A stretch of 64,000 bases of DNA from Dicaeum eximium (Eukaryota > Chordata > Aves > Passeriformes > Dicaeidae), in NCBI GenBank assembly GCA_013396995.1, contig VWZP01006697.1, positions 248,001-312,000 of the forward strand, in the 5' to 3' direction. Positions 10,301 to 22,165 of this stretch are shown piece by piece (the first letter of the stretch is position 1; each line of letters starts with the position of its first letter). The notes below the pieces were generated by a model, which was not told the DNA's origin, ran no database searches, and was given only the letters and a program-made list of their open reading frames with translations. Both the position numbers and the translations under genes were made by a program.

Positions 10301-13210
10301 CTTTGTAACTGTAGGAGGTGCTCCCACTTTGGGGGTGTAGAAGGGAATACATAGGGCCTGATTTCTCTTGTGCTGCTTTGACCTAGGAAGAAAATTTTAC
10401 CCATAAATCTAGGTAAAGTTTTACCACTGGAAAGAAATTCTGCATGTTTACTTCTTTTTAGGATTAAATTGGTGGTTTATTTGCATATGTGAGGTTAAAT
10501 AAATACATGCACTACTGCCAGGGTCTAAATTTGCTGCACTCACATGTATATATTTGTGCATATGACAGTCTCTTAAGCAGATGTGTAGAATGTGTGGAAA
10601 TCTATACTGGAAAAATGCTTATATACATTTCCACGGTCACATATATACCTCCTACATATGCATGTATGTGTAAAGTGATAGTTTATCATTGCCAAGTATG
10701 TACAATGCTTAAAAACACATTCATCAATACAGGTATTTGACTCTTTTATCAGTCCTGCCACAGAACCTATTTCCTGGGTGGGAGGAATAATGAAGGAGAA
10801 AAAGGTGCTATTCATATAAAATGGATCACCAAAACAAAGTTTCATGAAATGTTTGTTTTCTCACTTTTCATTAAACTTCTGCCATTTTAAAATATACATT
10901 TTTTTTCCCCAGAAAAGGTGTATTTTTCTAAAAGTCCTTTCCAAGCTTCTTAAATGCTACTTTTTCTTATTTCACTCTTCAAAGAGCAGCAGCAACGCTA
11001 TCCCTCTTTTCAACTTCAAACTGTGCTGCTCTGTTGGTCCAGCACAGCAAGAGTGCTTTGAACCTGAGGAGAGAATCTAGCTCCTTTTTTTGGAACCCTG
11101 AGAAGGACTTTTTGAGAGAGATGTAATTAGCATTTCCTTTTCCCCCCAACGCACCTTTCTTGACTTGTGCAGAAGTAAACATAATAAACATATTTAATAA
11201 TAAACATATTTACACAGGTGTGGTCCCCCTGGGTCCAGCAGAGATGCCCTTTGTTCATACTTTATGGGGTTTGTTTGGATCCTGTTAGCTGGACCTTTAC
11301 CCACAGGTTGTGGTATCTATGAAACTTTTCACAGGCTGCTGGCTCTGTGTGGGGCAAGTGTGAATTGACTTTGGTTTCCTCTCAGGGGTGACTTTATTCT
11401 GCACAGAGTAAAAAGATTTGGTGAATGTCAAAGGAAGGAGCCACAAGTCATATTGACCTTGCTCTCTGGACAGGCAGCCTTGGTGGCTTTTATTCTTGGT
11501 GGCCCACCTTGGCTGCAGCAGTGCAGACTCTGAATGCCAAGAAGACACCATGTGAATTCCAGCACAGCCGAGCTCCACAGCTGCTTCCTGCTCTGCACTT
11601 GCACTGTGCCCCAGGTGATTTGACAGCCAGGGATCAAAGGCTGTAATCTGGATAGTTCCTAGGTAAGGCCTTAATGGGGGTAAGTGCTGCAGGGGAAAGC
11701 AGAGGAAGTGTGCTGCTGCTTTTCCTCTGACTATAAATAGCCAGGCCATCAGTACAAACTTTGGCTGTCTGGCATCAGACTTTCCAGCTGCTTTGTGGAA
11801 CACCACTGGGCACTCCTAAGACCACTCTTTTTACTCCTTTTGTTCTAGATATTCACCCACATCCCCTCCATGTGAGATGTGGAACATGTTGCAGGTAAAA
11901 TCAAAGACTCTGTGTTAGTTTTGTTTATTTTACATACTTGGTGGTTGGGGTCTCAGCCCACAGAGAAGCCCTGGCAGCACCTCAACAGGAGGAGAACCCT
12001 GGGGACCACAGCAAGTGGTTGGGGTGTTTATTTTTTATGGGGAAACCACTACTGAGGTGGTTCCACATGTCTTGTAGGAGACTTAGACCCTGTACAACTG
12101 GTACAGCAGAGGGAATGAGCTCCTGGATTTGGTGTAAGAAGGGGTGATGAAATCAGCCAGTCTAAATGGGACAAGGGTGTGCCATGTTGTTGCAGTGCCA
12201 CTGTGACTTCTGAAAATATCTGTGGGAGAGAAAGGTTCTTATAAATGACCTCACTAAGGGAATCTCTATAAATACAAATACCTTAAGAAACAGAGAACTG
12301 TAAAGTTAGCAGCTTGATACTGTATCTTTTTATCCATTCTTCTCCCAGCAATTAAATATTTCCTGGTCTATAAGCAGCTTTGTGTTTACAACACACTTTT
12401 TAGGCAGGAACTTGTCCAGATATCCTGTAGTAAGAGAAAACCCTTCAAGTGTGAAGGATTTGTTAATGGAAATTGGTTCAATAAAGCTTCCCTTTCCACC
12501 CTTGTCCCCCTCCTCACCAGCACATGCATAGACTAAGCAGAGGCTTGCTGCCTCTCTGTAGTAATGTGAATTTTGAGTTGTTGATAAATACAAGCAGGTT
12601 AGCAACTAACATCAAAAGTTTACCAGATTAAAGTCAAAGGAAGATGGGATTTTCAAGGGCTGGAGTAAACAAAAAGGTTGAGATTCTCAATTATCTCTCT
12701 AATACAAGACTCAATAGGCTTAAGTGAACAGAGGAGCAAACACGCCCGTTCTGCTGACCGCCACACTCCTGGGCTGCTTACTGTAAGTCAGTTAAAGGCT
12801 ACATAAGGAATTAAAGATAAGGCAAATAGGTTTGCCTGGAGAGTGAGAGATCATTTAGAAAAGGTGAATGTTGTGTTTGATGTAGTAAGAGGTGGGGGGA
12901 AAACTAACAATGGCTTAATGGGCATAGCAGATTCTGAGACATATGTGGCAATTATCAGTCATACTATTTGAATCCGAAAGGGCATTTGTTCAAAGGACTG
13001 CTTAGAAAGGTTCAGGCTGGAAAGAGGGAGCTATTAAATCAGCTCTGCTCCTCTGAGTATGTGGTGGTTTTTTCCCCCCCTTCCCTGAAAGTCTTAGGAT
13101 ACATCTTGAGAAGAGGATGATGAAATTTCACAAGTGTTGCAAGAAGGATAAGATTTGTACCTATTATTATTGCAGAGATTTTTAGTTCTCTCTAAAAAAG
13201 CCAAATTTAC
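7365..13210. other. unique DNA, no recognised gene
   Basis: Nothing here is recognisable as a gene. It contains a short AC tract (7523-7535), G/T- and T-rich stretches (10020-10073, with a short TTA repeat at about 10240-10254) and a tandem 14-mer with forkhead-type motifs (11183-11212). The two longest open frames in the window (9633-10157 minus, 174 codons; 11297-11806 minus, 169 codons) lie here. Both look like chance: low-complexity Lys/Asn/Pro stretches in the first, no domain in either. Confidence 0.55.
11176..11213. repeat. tandem 14-mer with forkhead-type TAAACA motifs
   Basis: The 14-mer AATAAACATATTTA occurs at 11183-11196 and again at 11199-11212 (period 16). A further TAAACA lies just upstream and a reverse GTAAATA at the right edge. 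TAAACA and GTAAATA are core forkhead (FOX) recognition sequences, so this may be a small FOX-site cluster. AT-rich DNA makes such matches easy by chance. Confidence 0.45.
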
Positions 13211-13978
13211 CTGCTGTGAATATGGTTAGATTGACAATAGGACACATGTACCACCTGCTTCTATGAGATTAAGATAGTTTAAACAAAGCCACACGGAATG
13301 TGTCATAGATATTTATGAAGTGCAGAATTTCTAATCTTCTATCCACTGTTGTGCTTCTCTGAGTAATACAAAGAGGAACCACATGAAATTAGAGACGAAG
13401 TAAAAAAAAAGCCCAAGCACTGAATTTAACCCATCATCACATATTGCTCATACTTGAGTTTAAAACACAAAGGAGGAAAATTGTGATTGCATTTGCAATT
13501 GTACATGAGGTCTAAAAGGTATAGGTACCTTTAAAAAAACCCATCTTCTTCACTTCGAGTTCTGAATTTTTTATCTATTTTCTGAGACTGAGAGGGTGAC
13601 TAGGAATTATTTTTATTATGAATCCTTCATACTTCTTTTGTTAAGAATACCCAAGGACATCTTTTATTTCAGTGTCAATAGAATAAATGCATGTTGGCTG
13701 CTAGCTTAGTGTGCATACTCATACAAATTTTAAAAAGTATTTAAAGCCACATACCATTCAAGATGTGATGTTCTATTGATACAGAACAGTTACAGGTGAA
13801 CAAATGTAAGCAGCTAATATTGACTGTGCTATCACAGACCATGAAGAAGTTATTGTGGTCTCTTGATTGTATGCGAGGTCAGTGGAATTCAGTGTAAATT
13901 GAATTTTTGTCAAGAAGCAAAAATCTCAAGTTTTTCTGCTTCTAAGTGTCTCACATGTTACTAAAGTATTTCACTTAC

Positions 13979-14030
13979 CTGCTTATAGTTGTACTCAGTT
14001 TGATCTACAACATTGCCCCCCATCCAGTGC
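13979..14030 (-). CDS. possible internal exon, 52 nt, unidentified protein
   Basis: On the minus strand the segment ends at a full-consensus donor, CAG|GTAAGTG, and begins after a moderate acceptor (…ATTTTAAG|GCAC). Only one frame is open across it. It needs two bases from the previous exon and ends in phase 0, and it reads HWMGGNVVDQTEYNYKQ. If the exon at 26452-26539 is read in its second open frame, it leaves exactly the two bases needed here. I do not recognise the peptide. A full donor match is expected a couple of times by chance in 128 kb of strand, so this is only a candidate. RNA-seq junctions or conservation of the frame would settle it. Confidence 0.3.
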
Positions 14031-14299
14031 CTTAAAATTTTAGAGATTTGTTTAGGTCATCATATTGCTGCCTGTTTTCCCAGTTTATTGAACATAATGA
14101 GGGATCTCATACCATTGTAATGGAAATTATTTGATCTGTTCAATGACTTGACATTATGTATTAGTTTATGTTACAGTCTTATCACTCCTATTTTTACTTA
14201 ATGTTATCTTCTTCCACTAGTTCTAGTTTTTCTGAAAAGGCTATTTTGAGGAATACAATTTTATAAAATATTAGCACTTCCTTATAGAGGAAAAAAGGA

Positions 14300-14314
14300 T
14301 TTTTTTTTTTTTTT
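14300..14314. repeat. poly(T) run, 15 nt
   Basis: Homopolymer T tract preceded by an A-run. No retrotransposon body is attached. Confidence 0.9.
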
Positions 14315-17300
14315 AGTGAGGGAGCTGGTAAGCCAGAGAAGGTAGAATATTCTGAGTAGTAAATATTTAAAGTGACAGCCTGGTACCATTTAAGTGTATG
14401 CTTTGCAATCCGGAATTTCTTCCAGATTTTATATTCATTTTGTCCAAGTGGTGTAAACAGGGTTCCATAATTATGTCCATGTGAGAGCACAAAACCTCAG
14501 AGACAGATGTACATTGTGCAAAATGGAGCATGCAGCTGAATGTAACGAAGCATACCATCTTCTGAGATATCACATAGAGGGCTAGATTTTAGCCAGCTTG
14601 TGCTGTGTGCTGCCATCCTGCATATTGTTGTGAAATCAACTTTTCCATAGCTTTGTTTTCATTTGTAAGGTAATATAAATCTTTTGTTGTTTATTATCGT
14701 CACAGATTCTGTAACAGCGATTTACTATGAGCTGTGTTACATAGGTCTCTGGCTGGTTTTTGAAATTTGGAGGTAATAAAATATTTTATTTTGCTTGATT
14801 CCCTTTTTTACGTCTTAAGAAAATATGTGACTCCACAATTCATTGATCCCATAACAGCTTGCACTATTATTTCCAGTTGGGATGTTGAAATGCTCAGTGG
14901 AAGGCAGCAGTGGTGTTCATGAGAGTTGCAGGAATTTGCTACATGCTTCTCATAGGAAGTTAAGAGATGCTGTTGAACACCACACCTTCTTGTCTTTTAT
15001 CTTCCACTAATTTTGCACTGCTCACTGACAAAGCTTTGTGTCAACAGAGGTAAAGTGTGAGGTGTTGTCTGCTTTGTCTGCAGTCCAACAACAGTCTGCT
15101 GTAGCAGGCTTCTCACCCTTTGCCATTATGTCATTGTTGCTATGGTGAATTAGGAAAATGCTGGCTATTTACTTGATGTGGAATGAGACGTTCTCATCTC
15201 AATGAGTGGAGATTTACCCACATAACTCTCCATAATGTGGAGGCACAGACTCTCATTTGCCCATACAGAAAGCTCTGTAGTTCGCAGCACCCTTTGAAAC
15301 AGCTGTGGAGAGATCCTGTGTCAGTGTCATGCCAACTGAATGGATGATTTTTACTTAATGAGAAGAAATAATTCAGAGGCCTGCCTCTTTCGCCTGGGAA
15401 AGGAGTGAAAAATAGCTCACTCTGTATTTTCATGTTCATTAGGGTTCCATGCAATTATTAATGAGAAATGAACTAAATTTACAAATTAAGCAGGTAAACT
15501 GGCTGCAATTGGGTTTCCAAAAGAGCATACTCCTTTAGGATTGCTACTGCCAAATCAGTAAAATAAAGCTAAAACCCCCACTAGCCTTTTTTGACACTTC
15601 TCGTGCCAGTCTGGAAGGGGCTAAGAGTTTCATGTCAGTTATGTGCTAAAGATGGCAGCATGCAAGCACTAAGCAAGTGGGAGGACTCTCATAATTTATG
15701 GAGGAGAAGCAAACCTTCCACATGTTCCCCTCCATTATGTGGAAGAGCAGCTCAGTTATTTCTGTGGCTCTGTCCTTCACCTAATGCTGGTCACAGAACA
15801 CTGGGTATGTAGAGGAGGAGACAACCAGATAGGTGGAGGAGGATGAATGCTTCACCACTTTCTGAGAGAAGGAAATTGTGAAGGCATGAAGTGGTCCAGT
15901 ATTATATTTTCAGTGAAGCCCTGCCTAGAAGGGGCAAAATATGACTGGACTGTGGAGCTCAGCTGCAACAAAAATGGGGTTTGTGACTCTCTTGTGAATC
16001 TAGGCTAAGCAGAAAGAACAGATTTTCGTCCATGAAACTTTTGAAGGTTGGGCAGCATCATGGTGGAAGCTACATTCATTAGCTCTCTCTGTCTCTGAAC
16101 CTAGACAGGGTCCTCCTCTACATTCCTGAGTGCACATCTCTGTGAGGGGACAATCTCAGCAATCATGTCATTTTGCGAGAGAAGGGATGACTTATCCTGA
16201 AGGGAAGAAAGATTTTGCCTGTTTCAGTGGTCATAATGCCTGTTACGACCCACACACTTCAACTGAGAACAGTGATAAACTGTGTTTAATAATAATGACC
16301 TGTAACATTTGAAAGGAAGCCACCAAGAAACAATGTTAAAACGTAAGAGAAGATGGTATCTGTTCCTGCAGAAGCCTAGTGCGTAAATGGTGAGTCTTAA
16401 TTAGCTCTGGCAACATGAGTGTTGCACAAGCTAACAGGAGGTGTAAGGAGCATCTGCTTGCCTTGTTCTAGCTGACACAATGGATCTCTTACATTGCAAA
16501 AGAGACAGTGCAGATGCTTGAAGTTACAGAGCAGAGTCTGCCACTCAGACAGATGTCACCCTTCACGGAAAGAGAAACTTCAGACATGGCTTTCCTTATA
16601 ATTGAAAAGCATTGTCAGCTTGGCAGCTCCTTGTATGTTTAAATGACAGATATTCATACTAGTTGAAAATGAACCCTGCTCAGCAGAATTGGCAATGTTT
16701 TGTTATTTCCCTCTTTCTTTCTCATTTCTAAAAGGATAGTAGATCATTTCTGTTCATTAGACTTGATAGGAATTAGGCATGGAAAATCAATTCCCTCATC
16801 CTCTTTTCATCTTGAGGCTGTCCCAGGTATTCTCTCCTGGAACTCTGTGGTAACATCAGCTGTGGTATGTGAAAGCAGTGCTGAAAACTGAAAGCAAAAA
16901 AAGCAAATTTTATCCTAGAAATGCCAGCATTGTCTTTTGCCCATTTCTCTTGCTAACATCCTCTTCTTTTTGGTTGTACCTATCCAGCATGTGGGAGCAG
17001 TCACAGTTACCTAGGCAAAAGAAATATTGGAGTAGCCTTGAAATCCTTTCTCCCACTCTACCTCCACATTTACTTGCCTATCACATCATCAGGTAGATTG
17101 CTTTTACCATTATGCATGGCTCTATGAATAATGCTTCAGTGCTATGGTCTGCTCAATAAGGAATCAGTGCAAAGCATTATCTTTCCCATATGTATGATTC
17201 AAAACTACACTTTCTTACCAGTGTAAGAATTTGTTTCAGTTTTGAGTCCCGTGCTATCTCAAGAGACAGAGTCCTGCAGCATAGCTGTCTGATGAATGAT

Positions 17301-19012
17301 GCTGTGTGGAAAAGCAAAATGAGAAAAAGAGGTTTTGTTATGTGAAATTGAATTATTGTGAGTTTCAATTAACAGCATTTTTTCTCTGTCCTGGAATGTG
17401 TAGATCTGAAATTCATGAAGATGAATTTGAATCTTTACAGCATTTGAAAAGCTGAATTGTTTTACCTGCTGTCCAGACATTCAAGATAAAATAACCCCTG
17501 ATTTGCTGTCTATGTTGTTATTCATCAGCAAATAGAATAATAAAGGGATGAGGTGGATCTCAATTACTTCAGAATCATTGTGTAAATTTAGTAAAAAACA
17601 TTACAAAGTTAATCTTCTGGTTTAACTGGTGTAATTTCATTACATCTGTGATATTAAAGGCCTTTGCTGCAAACCCTAAGGGCTCTAAAGCCAGATCACT
17701 GTCTTCTTGCAAGCCTGTGTGTGTCCAGAAGATAGCAAACTTGCAAATATTGATGACATTATCTTAATAAAGCAGTTATTAGGGTGCTTTTTTTTAGGCT
17801 CCTCCTCCTTGGATTCTAGAGAAAGATGACTTTTTCACTTCATTATGTAGCAAGTTTTGGACTCATTTTCACAGGATGTTGTACCCACATTTTATTCCAA
17901 CAGATTGCATGCAATACAAAGAAATTGTAGATAGAAAAATGTGGTTTATTTTGATTTTAAGAAAACAGTTCCAGTGAAAAATATGTGCACTATGGAAAGG
18001 TAGTTTTAGAAGCTAGGCAGTGTTTGTCTCTAGTACCTTGCTGCATTAAAAGGGCCATGCTGCTGTTCAAAGGTGTAGCTTCCTTATCACCCATAAATGG
18101 AAAGCTGGAGCTGACCACAGGTAAATGCAGCTGGAGTCCAAGAATAGCAAGCCCTGAAAGAAGATGGACTAAGAATCCTTAAGCTTGTAGAGAAGGCATT
18201 AGGTTTGAATTTCATGTGGTTCTTTCTAGAAAACCTTTTTTGTAATGAAATAGGCATCAGGAAAGGCATTTTTCTTTCTCTGAGTGTTTTGCTGAGAACA
18301 GGACGAGGAAAGAAATATTGCTACAAGTTATGGCAGTGTGAATGTGTGTATTGCCAGCCTTGAGCTTCAAAAAGCACAAGCCAAGCATCATAAAATCCTG
18401 ACATTGGTTCAAGTATTTTCAGCTTTTAAAAAAATTCACGCATGCTCTGTTCTTAACACTTCCTTTTTACTTAAAGTTTTCACTTGACTGTGGGATCTGA
18501 GACTTCAGGAGAGATACCAAGGTAAAAACCAAATATGCTTGTGGGAACTGGTAGAGTTGTCTGTAATCAAACAGCAGTGGCTGTAGTTAAATAAGTTGTT
18601 GGTTTTCCTTTACTGGATTTTAACTATTCTGTTAGGTCAAAGGCAAAAATAAGGGAAGGTACTATTGTAGAATGCTTTTAATTCTAAAAAGTTCTAAAAA
18701 TATCAAAACTCTAGAGTATTACGAGGCAAAATGTCGACAGAGAAAGGATTAGGACTAGAAATCCTATTTCCAGCCTCTGGAAGAGAAAAAGTACATTAGT
18801 CTGGAAAGAAAGTCTGAGATAACACAGTTTTGATTTTTGACATTTAGAAATCACAGAGTCTGCTTGGCACCAGTTCTCAATTTCCACCTGCAGAACTCAA
18901 TCAAAGGACTCTGGAAAGCACAGTAACTGTTTAATTTCTAAGTCTCATTGAACAGTGTTAAGGTTGCTTTAAACTGCAGGCTTTGGAAACAGTTGTGACA
19001 GCAAAAATGACC

Positions 19013-19041
19013 AAAAAAAAAAAAAAAGTAAAAAAAAAAAA
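19013..19041. repeat. interrupted poly(A) tract
   Basis: Fifteen A residues, GT, then twelve A residues. Simple repeat. Confidence 0.93.
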
Positions 19042-19155
19042 GTTAATTCTTAGTATATGAAAGTATCCTGCTGCTTATTTAAAAATTTTCAGTCTTGCAG
19101 CTCCTGTTAAAGTCAAGGCAGATTATTTGGAAAAATATTGGCTAAGGATCCTAGT

Positions 19156-19182
19156 TTGTGTGTGTGTTTGTTTGTTTGTTTG
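19156..19182. repeat. (GT)n followed by (GTTT)n
   Basis: A short GT run passing into four GTTT units. Simple compound microsatellite. Confidence 0.9.
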
Positions 19183-19548
19183 AAGTAATTTGGTGTCATC
19201 ATAGTCTCCTTGTAGTAATAATTCTTAAAAAGAAGCCCAGATACAGTGGCAAGAAAAGAATTTCCTAGATAAAAATCCTTGCAGTCCAAAGACTGGTATT
19301 CAGGCATTCCCAGGTGAAATATAAACTTTCCCTGGGGATCTTGTGTGTTGTTTATCATACACATTATCTCTGTTTGTAAATAATGTGAAAGAATTCTAGG
19401 GGATTCTTCAGCTATAATAAATTTTATACCCATGACAGGATGTAGCCTTTAGACTTACACAACTTTTTGAAAATTGTAATATTGTCAGGCAAGGAGGGAA
19501 GAGGCTAAAAATCTTGTCTCCAGAAAAGTTCATGAGAGTTTTACTTTT

Positions 19549-19612
19549 GGCTGTAGAAAAATCAAGATTTTTCTCAAGAATTTCCGAAAAATCTTGATAT
19601 CTTTCTGCATCC
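19549..19612. ncRNA. 64-nt pre-miRNA-like hairpin (candidate)
   Basis: ATCAAGATTTTTC (19561-19573) and GAAAAATCTTGAT (19586-19598) are perfect 13-bp complements separated by 12 bases. Outside a 1x3 internal loop, a further 7 bp pair (19553-19559 with 19602-19608, one G·U on the plus transcript). Three of the next four positions also pair. The result is two ~22-nt arms, a 12-nt loop and ~23 pairs in 64 nt, which is the size and shape of a miRNA precursor. The stem is AU-rich. It sits 36 bp from the 3' end of a minus-strand CR1. It could equally be a chance inverted repeat or a fragment of a small DNA transposon. No homology to a known miRNA is claimed. Confidence 0.3.
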
Positions 19613-19648
19613 ACCCACCCTCAATTAGTTTATAATTGTTAAAAATGT

Positions 19649-20390
19649 ATCATAGAATCATTAAGTTTGGAAAAGGCTTCCAAGGTTATCTAGTCAAGAC
19701 TTTGACCAAATATCATCATGTCAAGGAAACCATAGAGCTAAACACAATTTCCAGCTGTTTCTTGAACATTTCCAGGGACTCTATCACTTTCCTGGGCATC
19801 CTGTTCCAATGCTTAACCAGCCATTCAGAAACTCTTCCTGATGTTCAACCTGAACCTGCCTTTTTCCTCCTCCTTGGTGACAGTGTCCCCCCATGTCTAA
19901 TAAAGGATGGAGGTTTTCTTTGGGTGTCCTGATGTTGTTAATGTATTTATAAAAGAATTATTATCTTTCACAGCAGTGGCCAAACTGAGCTCTAGCTGAG
20001 CTTTCACCTAATTCCTTCTCTATGTGACCTAATGATATCCTTGTAGTCTTCTGGAGCTGCCTGTCCTTTTCCAAAGGTCATAAACTCTCTTTTTAAGCCT
20101 AAGTTTCAGTGAAAGCTCCCTGTTCAGCCAGGCCAACCTTCTTCCCTGCATCCCTTCATCTTTTGTCACACAGGGATGACTTGTTCCTGCACCCTTAACA
20201 TTTCCCTCTTAATGTATCTCCTTCCTCCCTTGTCCCTTCTGAAGAGCTTGTATCCATCCATTGCACCACTCCAGTCATGTGAGTCATCCCACCACGTTTC
20301 CATGATTGGGATGATATCTTTCCTACTGCCCCATGGCTTCCAGCTCCTCCTGTTTGTTACTCATGGTGAGCGCATTTGGTGTAGAATTTC
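19649..20390 (-). mobile_element. old CR1 LINE relic with internal deletions
   Basis: Reverse-complement CR1. It starts with the 3' terminus ('CATAGAATCATTAAGTTTGG'), then text of the 'CCTGGGCATCCTGTTCCAATGC' kind. It continues through 'CCAAAGGTCATAAACTCTC' and 'GCTCCCTGTTCAGCCAGGCC'. Near 20225 it jumps to the endonuclease-domain stretch ('TCATCCCACCACGTTTCC … GGCTTCCAGCTCCTCCTG'). Collinear CR1 blocks with the middle missing indicate an old, deleted copy. Frames at 19636-19932 and 20176-20427 are shadows of it. It is far more diverged than the copy at 45.8 kb. Confidence 0.85.
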
Positions 20391-21062
20391 ATCATTTGCC
20401 TTTTGTCTGACTTTTGCAGAGAAATAATTTGTAGCTCAAAATATTGAGTGTGTGGAAGGTAGGCTTGGCACAGTCATGTGGATTATGTGACTAGTTGCAA
20501 GTTACTCTGCAGAATGAAATTTAACTGGAGACTCCTAATGAGCTCATAGGGAGAGGGATGTGGCGCATATTTTTCAGCATCTAATGATGCTATTAAACTT
20601 GCCTCACAAAGGTAGCTGGACAATTTACATCTGGTTTTATGGTCTGTAGATAGGTGCTGTTATTTTGTAGGTCTATATCCTCTTATTATCCTATATGGCC
20701 TATAGACAGGTATAATACCCATTATTATGACCTTCAACAGCAGCCTGGGCTGCAGGGACTGTATGGTAATAGGGTTTAATATCTTAGGAGGCAGAGAAAG
20801 GTAAGTAGCAATAAAACCCCAGAACTTCATAAGAACAGATTTCAGTTTTGACTCATCAGCTGTTAGGAAGGATCTCACAAGTATCTGCTTTAGAGGACAA
20901 AGGATTTTGGAAGTGTTGGAAGACTTTGAGGCAGACTTGAAGATATGTTGAGAAAACAAGGAAGGATTCTATAGGCATGGTAATAGCAAGCAGAAGTGTG
21001 AGGAAGATTCAAGCCCGCTGCTGATTGGCTTTGGCAAGTTAGGTCAAAAGTGGAACAGAAAA
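20391..21062. other. spacer between two CR1 relics
   Basis: Mostly unrecognised sequence. Near 20640-20740 there is an imperfect local duplication of a 'ATGGTCTGTAGATAGG' / 'ATGGCCTATAGACAGG' unit. The last 70 bases may already belong to the plus-strand CR1. Confidence 0.4.
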
Positions 21063-22165
21063 GGTTCACATGCCTGATGTCTTCTTTGCTTTGGTCTTAA
21101 CATCTAAAATTAGTGGCAAGTTCCTTTGGCAGGAAGCAGTGGCAAAACAAATGGCAAGCCACTAACAGTAGAGTAGGGTCAAGTTACAAACCTCTTGTGA
21201 AAACTGGACACATACAAGCTGGTAAAATGTGACAGAATAATTGACTGAAAAAAGCCAGAACAGATTTACCAAGTGCTCCATTGCTCCATTGTCTCATTGT
21301 CTTATATTATGAAACAACTTAGTCAATAAAGGAAGGGAGTATTTTGAACAGCATCTACCATCACTTTAGCAAGTTGTTTGTCATGGTCTCCCACAACACT
21401 TTTCTTGACAGTCTGGTGACACATAACACTCTTCAGATAAGTGCCACAAGTTGTGTGGAGAACCAGCTAGGCTGCTGAGCTCAAAGGTGTTGGCTAATGG
21501 CTTAAAGTCAAATTTAGAACTGGCCACGTGTGGAATTCCTCAGAGATCGACACAGAGTTCGATACTGTCCAATATCTTTATAAACAATCGGTGTGAAAGG
21601 CTTGAATACACCTGTGCTAGGCTTGCTGATTATGCTAGACTGGGAAGAGAAGTAGAACGTGAGAAGGAAAAGCTGCCGTGCCAAGGCACCGACAGTCTGA
21701 AACCTGTCTCAACAAGGTTTTGAAAGAGATGAATGTGAACTTTTGATTCATCAGTTCAGGAGAGATTGAAAAATGAAAGGAGGTTTGGTGAATGTGTCAC
21801 CAAGATGATTAGACCATTGGAGAGCTTGATGTATAAAGGAAGTACGAAGAAATTTGGTTTATTCAAGCTAGGGGAGTGAAGGCTTTGTTTGGCATGAATC
21901 ATTTTCCCAATCTCTAAAAGTTAGATATAGATATAATGGAAGAACTCTCTCATAACTATGTGGTGATAAGATAAAGGCAGCAGGCATTAACAGTGTCAAG
22001 GCACCTCCCTCTGATTATGGCAAGACAGAGAACCATGAGAACCCATGTGTTGACAGAGAAATGGTAGGATCCTGTTCCCTGGAAATATTAGACCCTGATT
22101 CACAGGTATCTATAACCTGATACAAGGCCCTGATTTCAACAGCAGGTTGGATCAGATGAATTTAA
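21063..22165 (+). mobile_element. old CR1 LINE relic, reverse-transcriptase region
   Basis: Plus-strand CR1, strongly diverged. Recognisable blocks in order are 'TGATGTCTTCTTTGC' (about 21075), 'GAACAGATTTACCAAG' (about 21260) and 'GTCATGGTCTCCCACAACA' (about 21380). After these come 'GGAATTCCTCAGAGATC' (about 21530), 'CCAATATCTTTATAAACAA' (about 21570, from the RT palm region) and 'GCAGGTTGGATCAGATGA' near the right end. Deletions and frameshifts are frequent, so no protein can be made. The 90-codon frame at 21451-21723 is a fragment of the old RT frame. It lies head-to-head with the relic at 19649-20390. Confidence 0.8.

Larger units (their letters stand above)
14031..19548. other. unique DNA, no recognised gene
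   Basis: AT-rich unique sequence with short T- and A-runs (a 15-A run and a 12-A run at 19013-19041) and a GT/GTTT repeat at 19156-19182. Short plus-strand segments with splice-like edges are visible near 18070-18118 and 18480-18524. Their phases do not join and I attach no weight to them. No recognised gene or transposon. Confidence 0.55.

Noticed and set aside
11297..11806. 169-codon frame, minus
   Set aside because: No recognisable motif. The acceptor CACTTGCCCCACACAG near its end gives an exon-like 44-nt segment, but nothing supports it further.
18070..18524. Two plus-strand exon-like segments (…ASLSPINGKLELTT and FHLTVGSETSGEIP)
   Set aside because: Phases do not join, acceptors and donors only average, and similar pairs occur often by chance.
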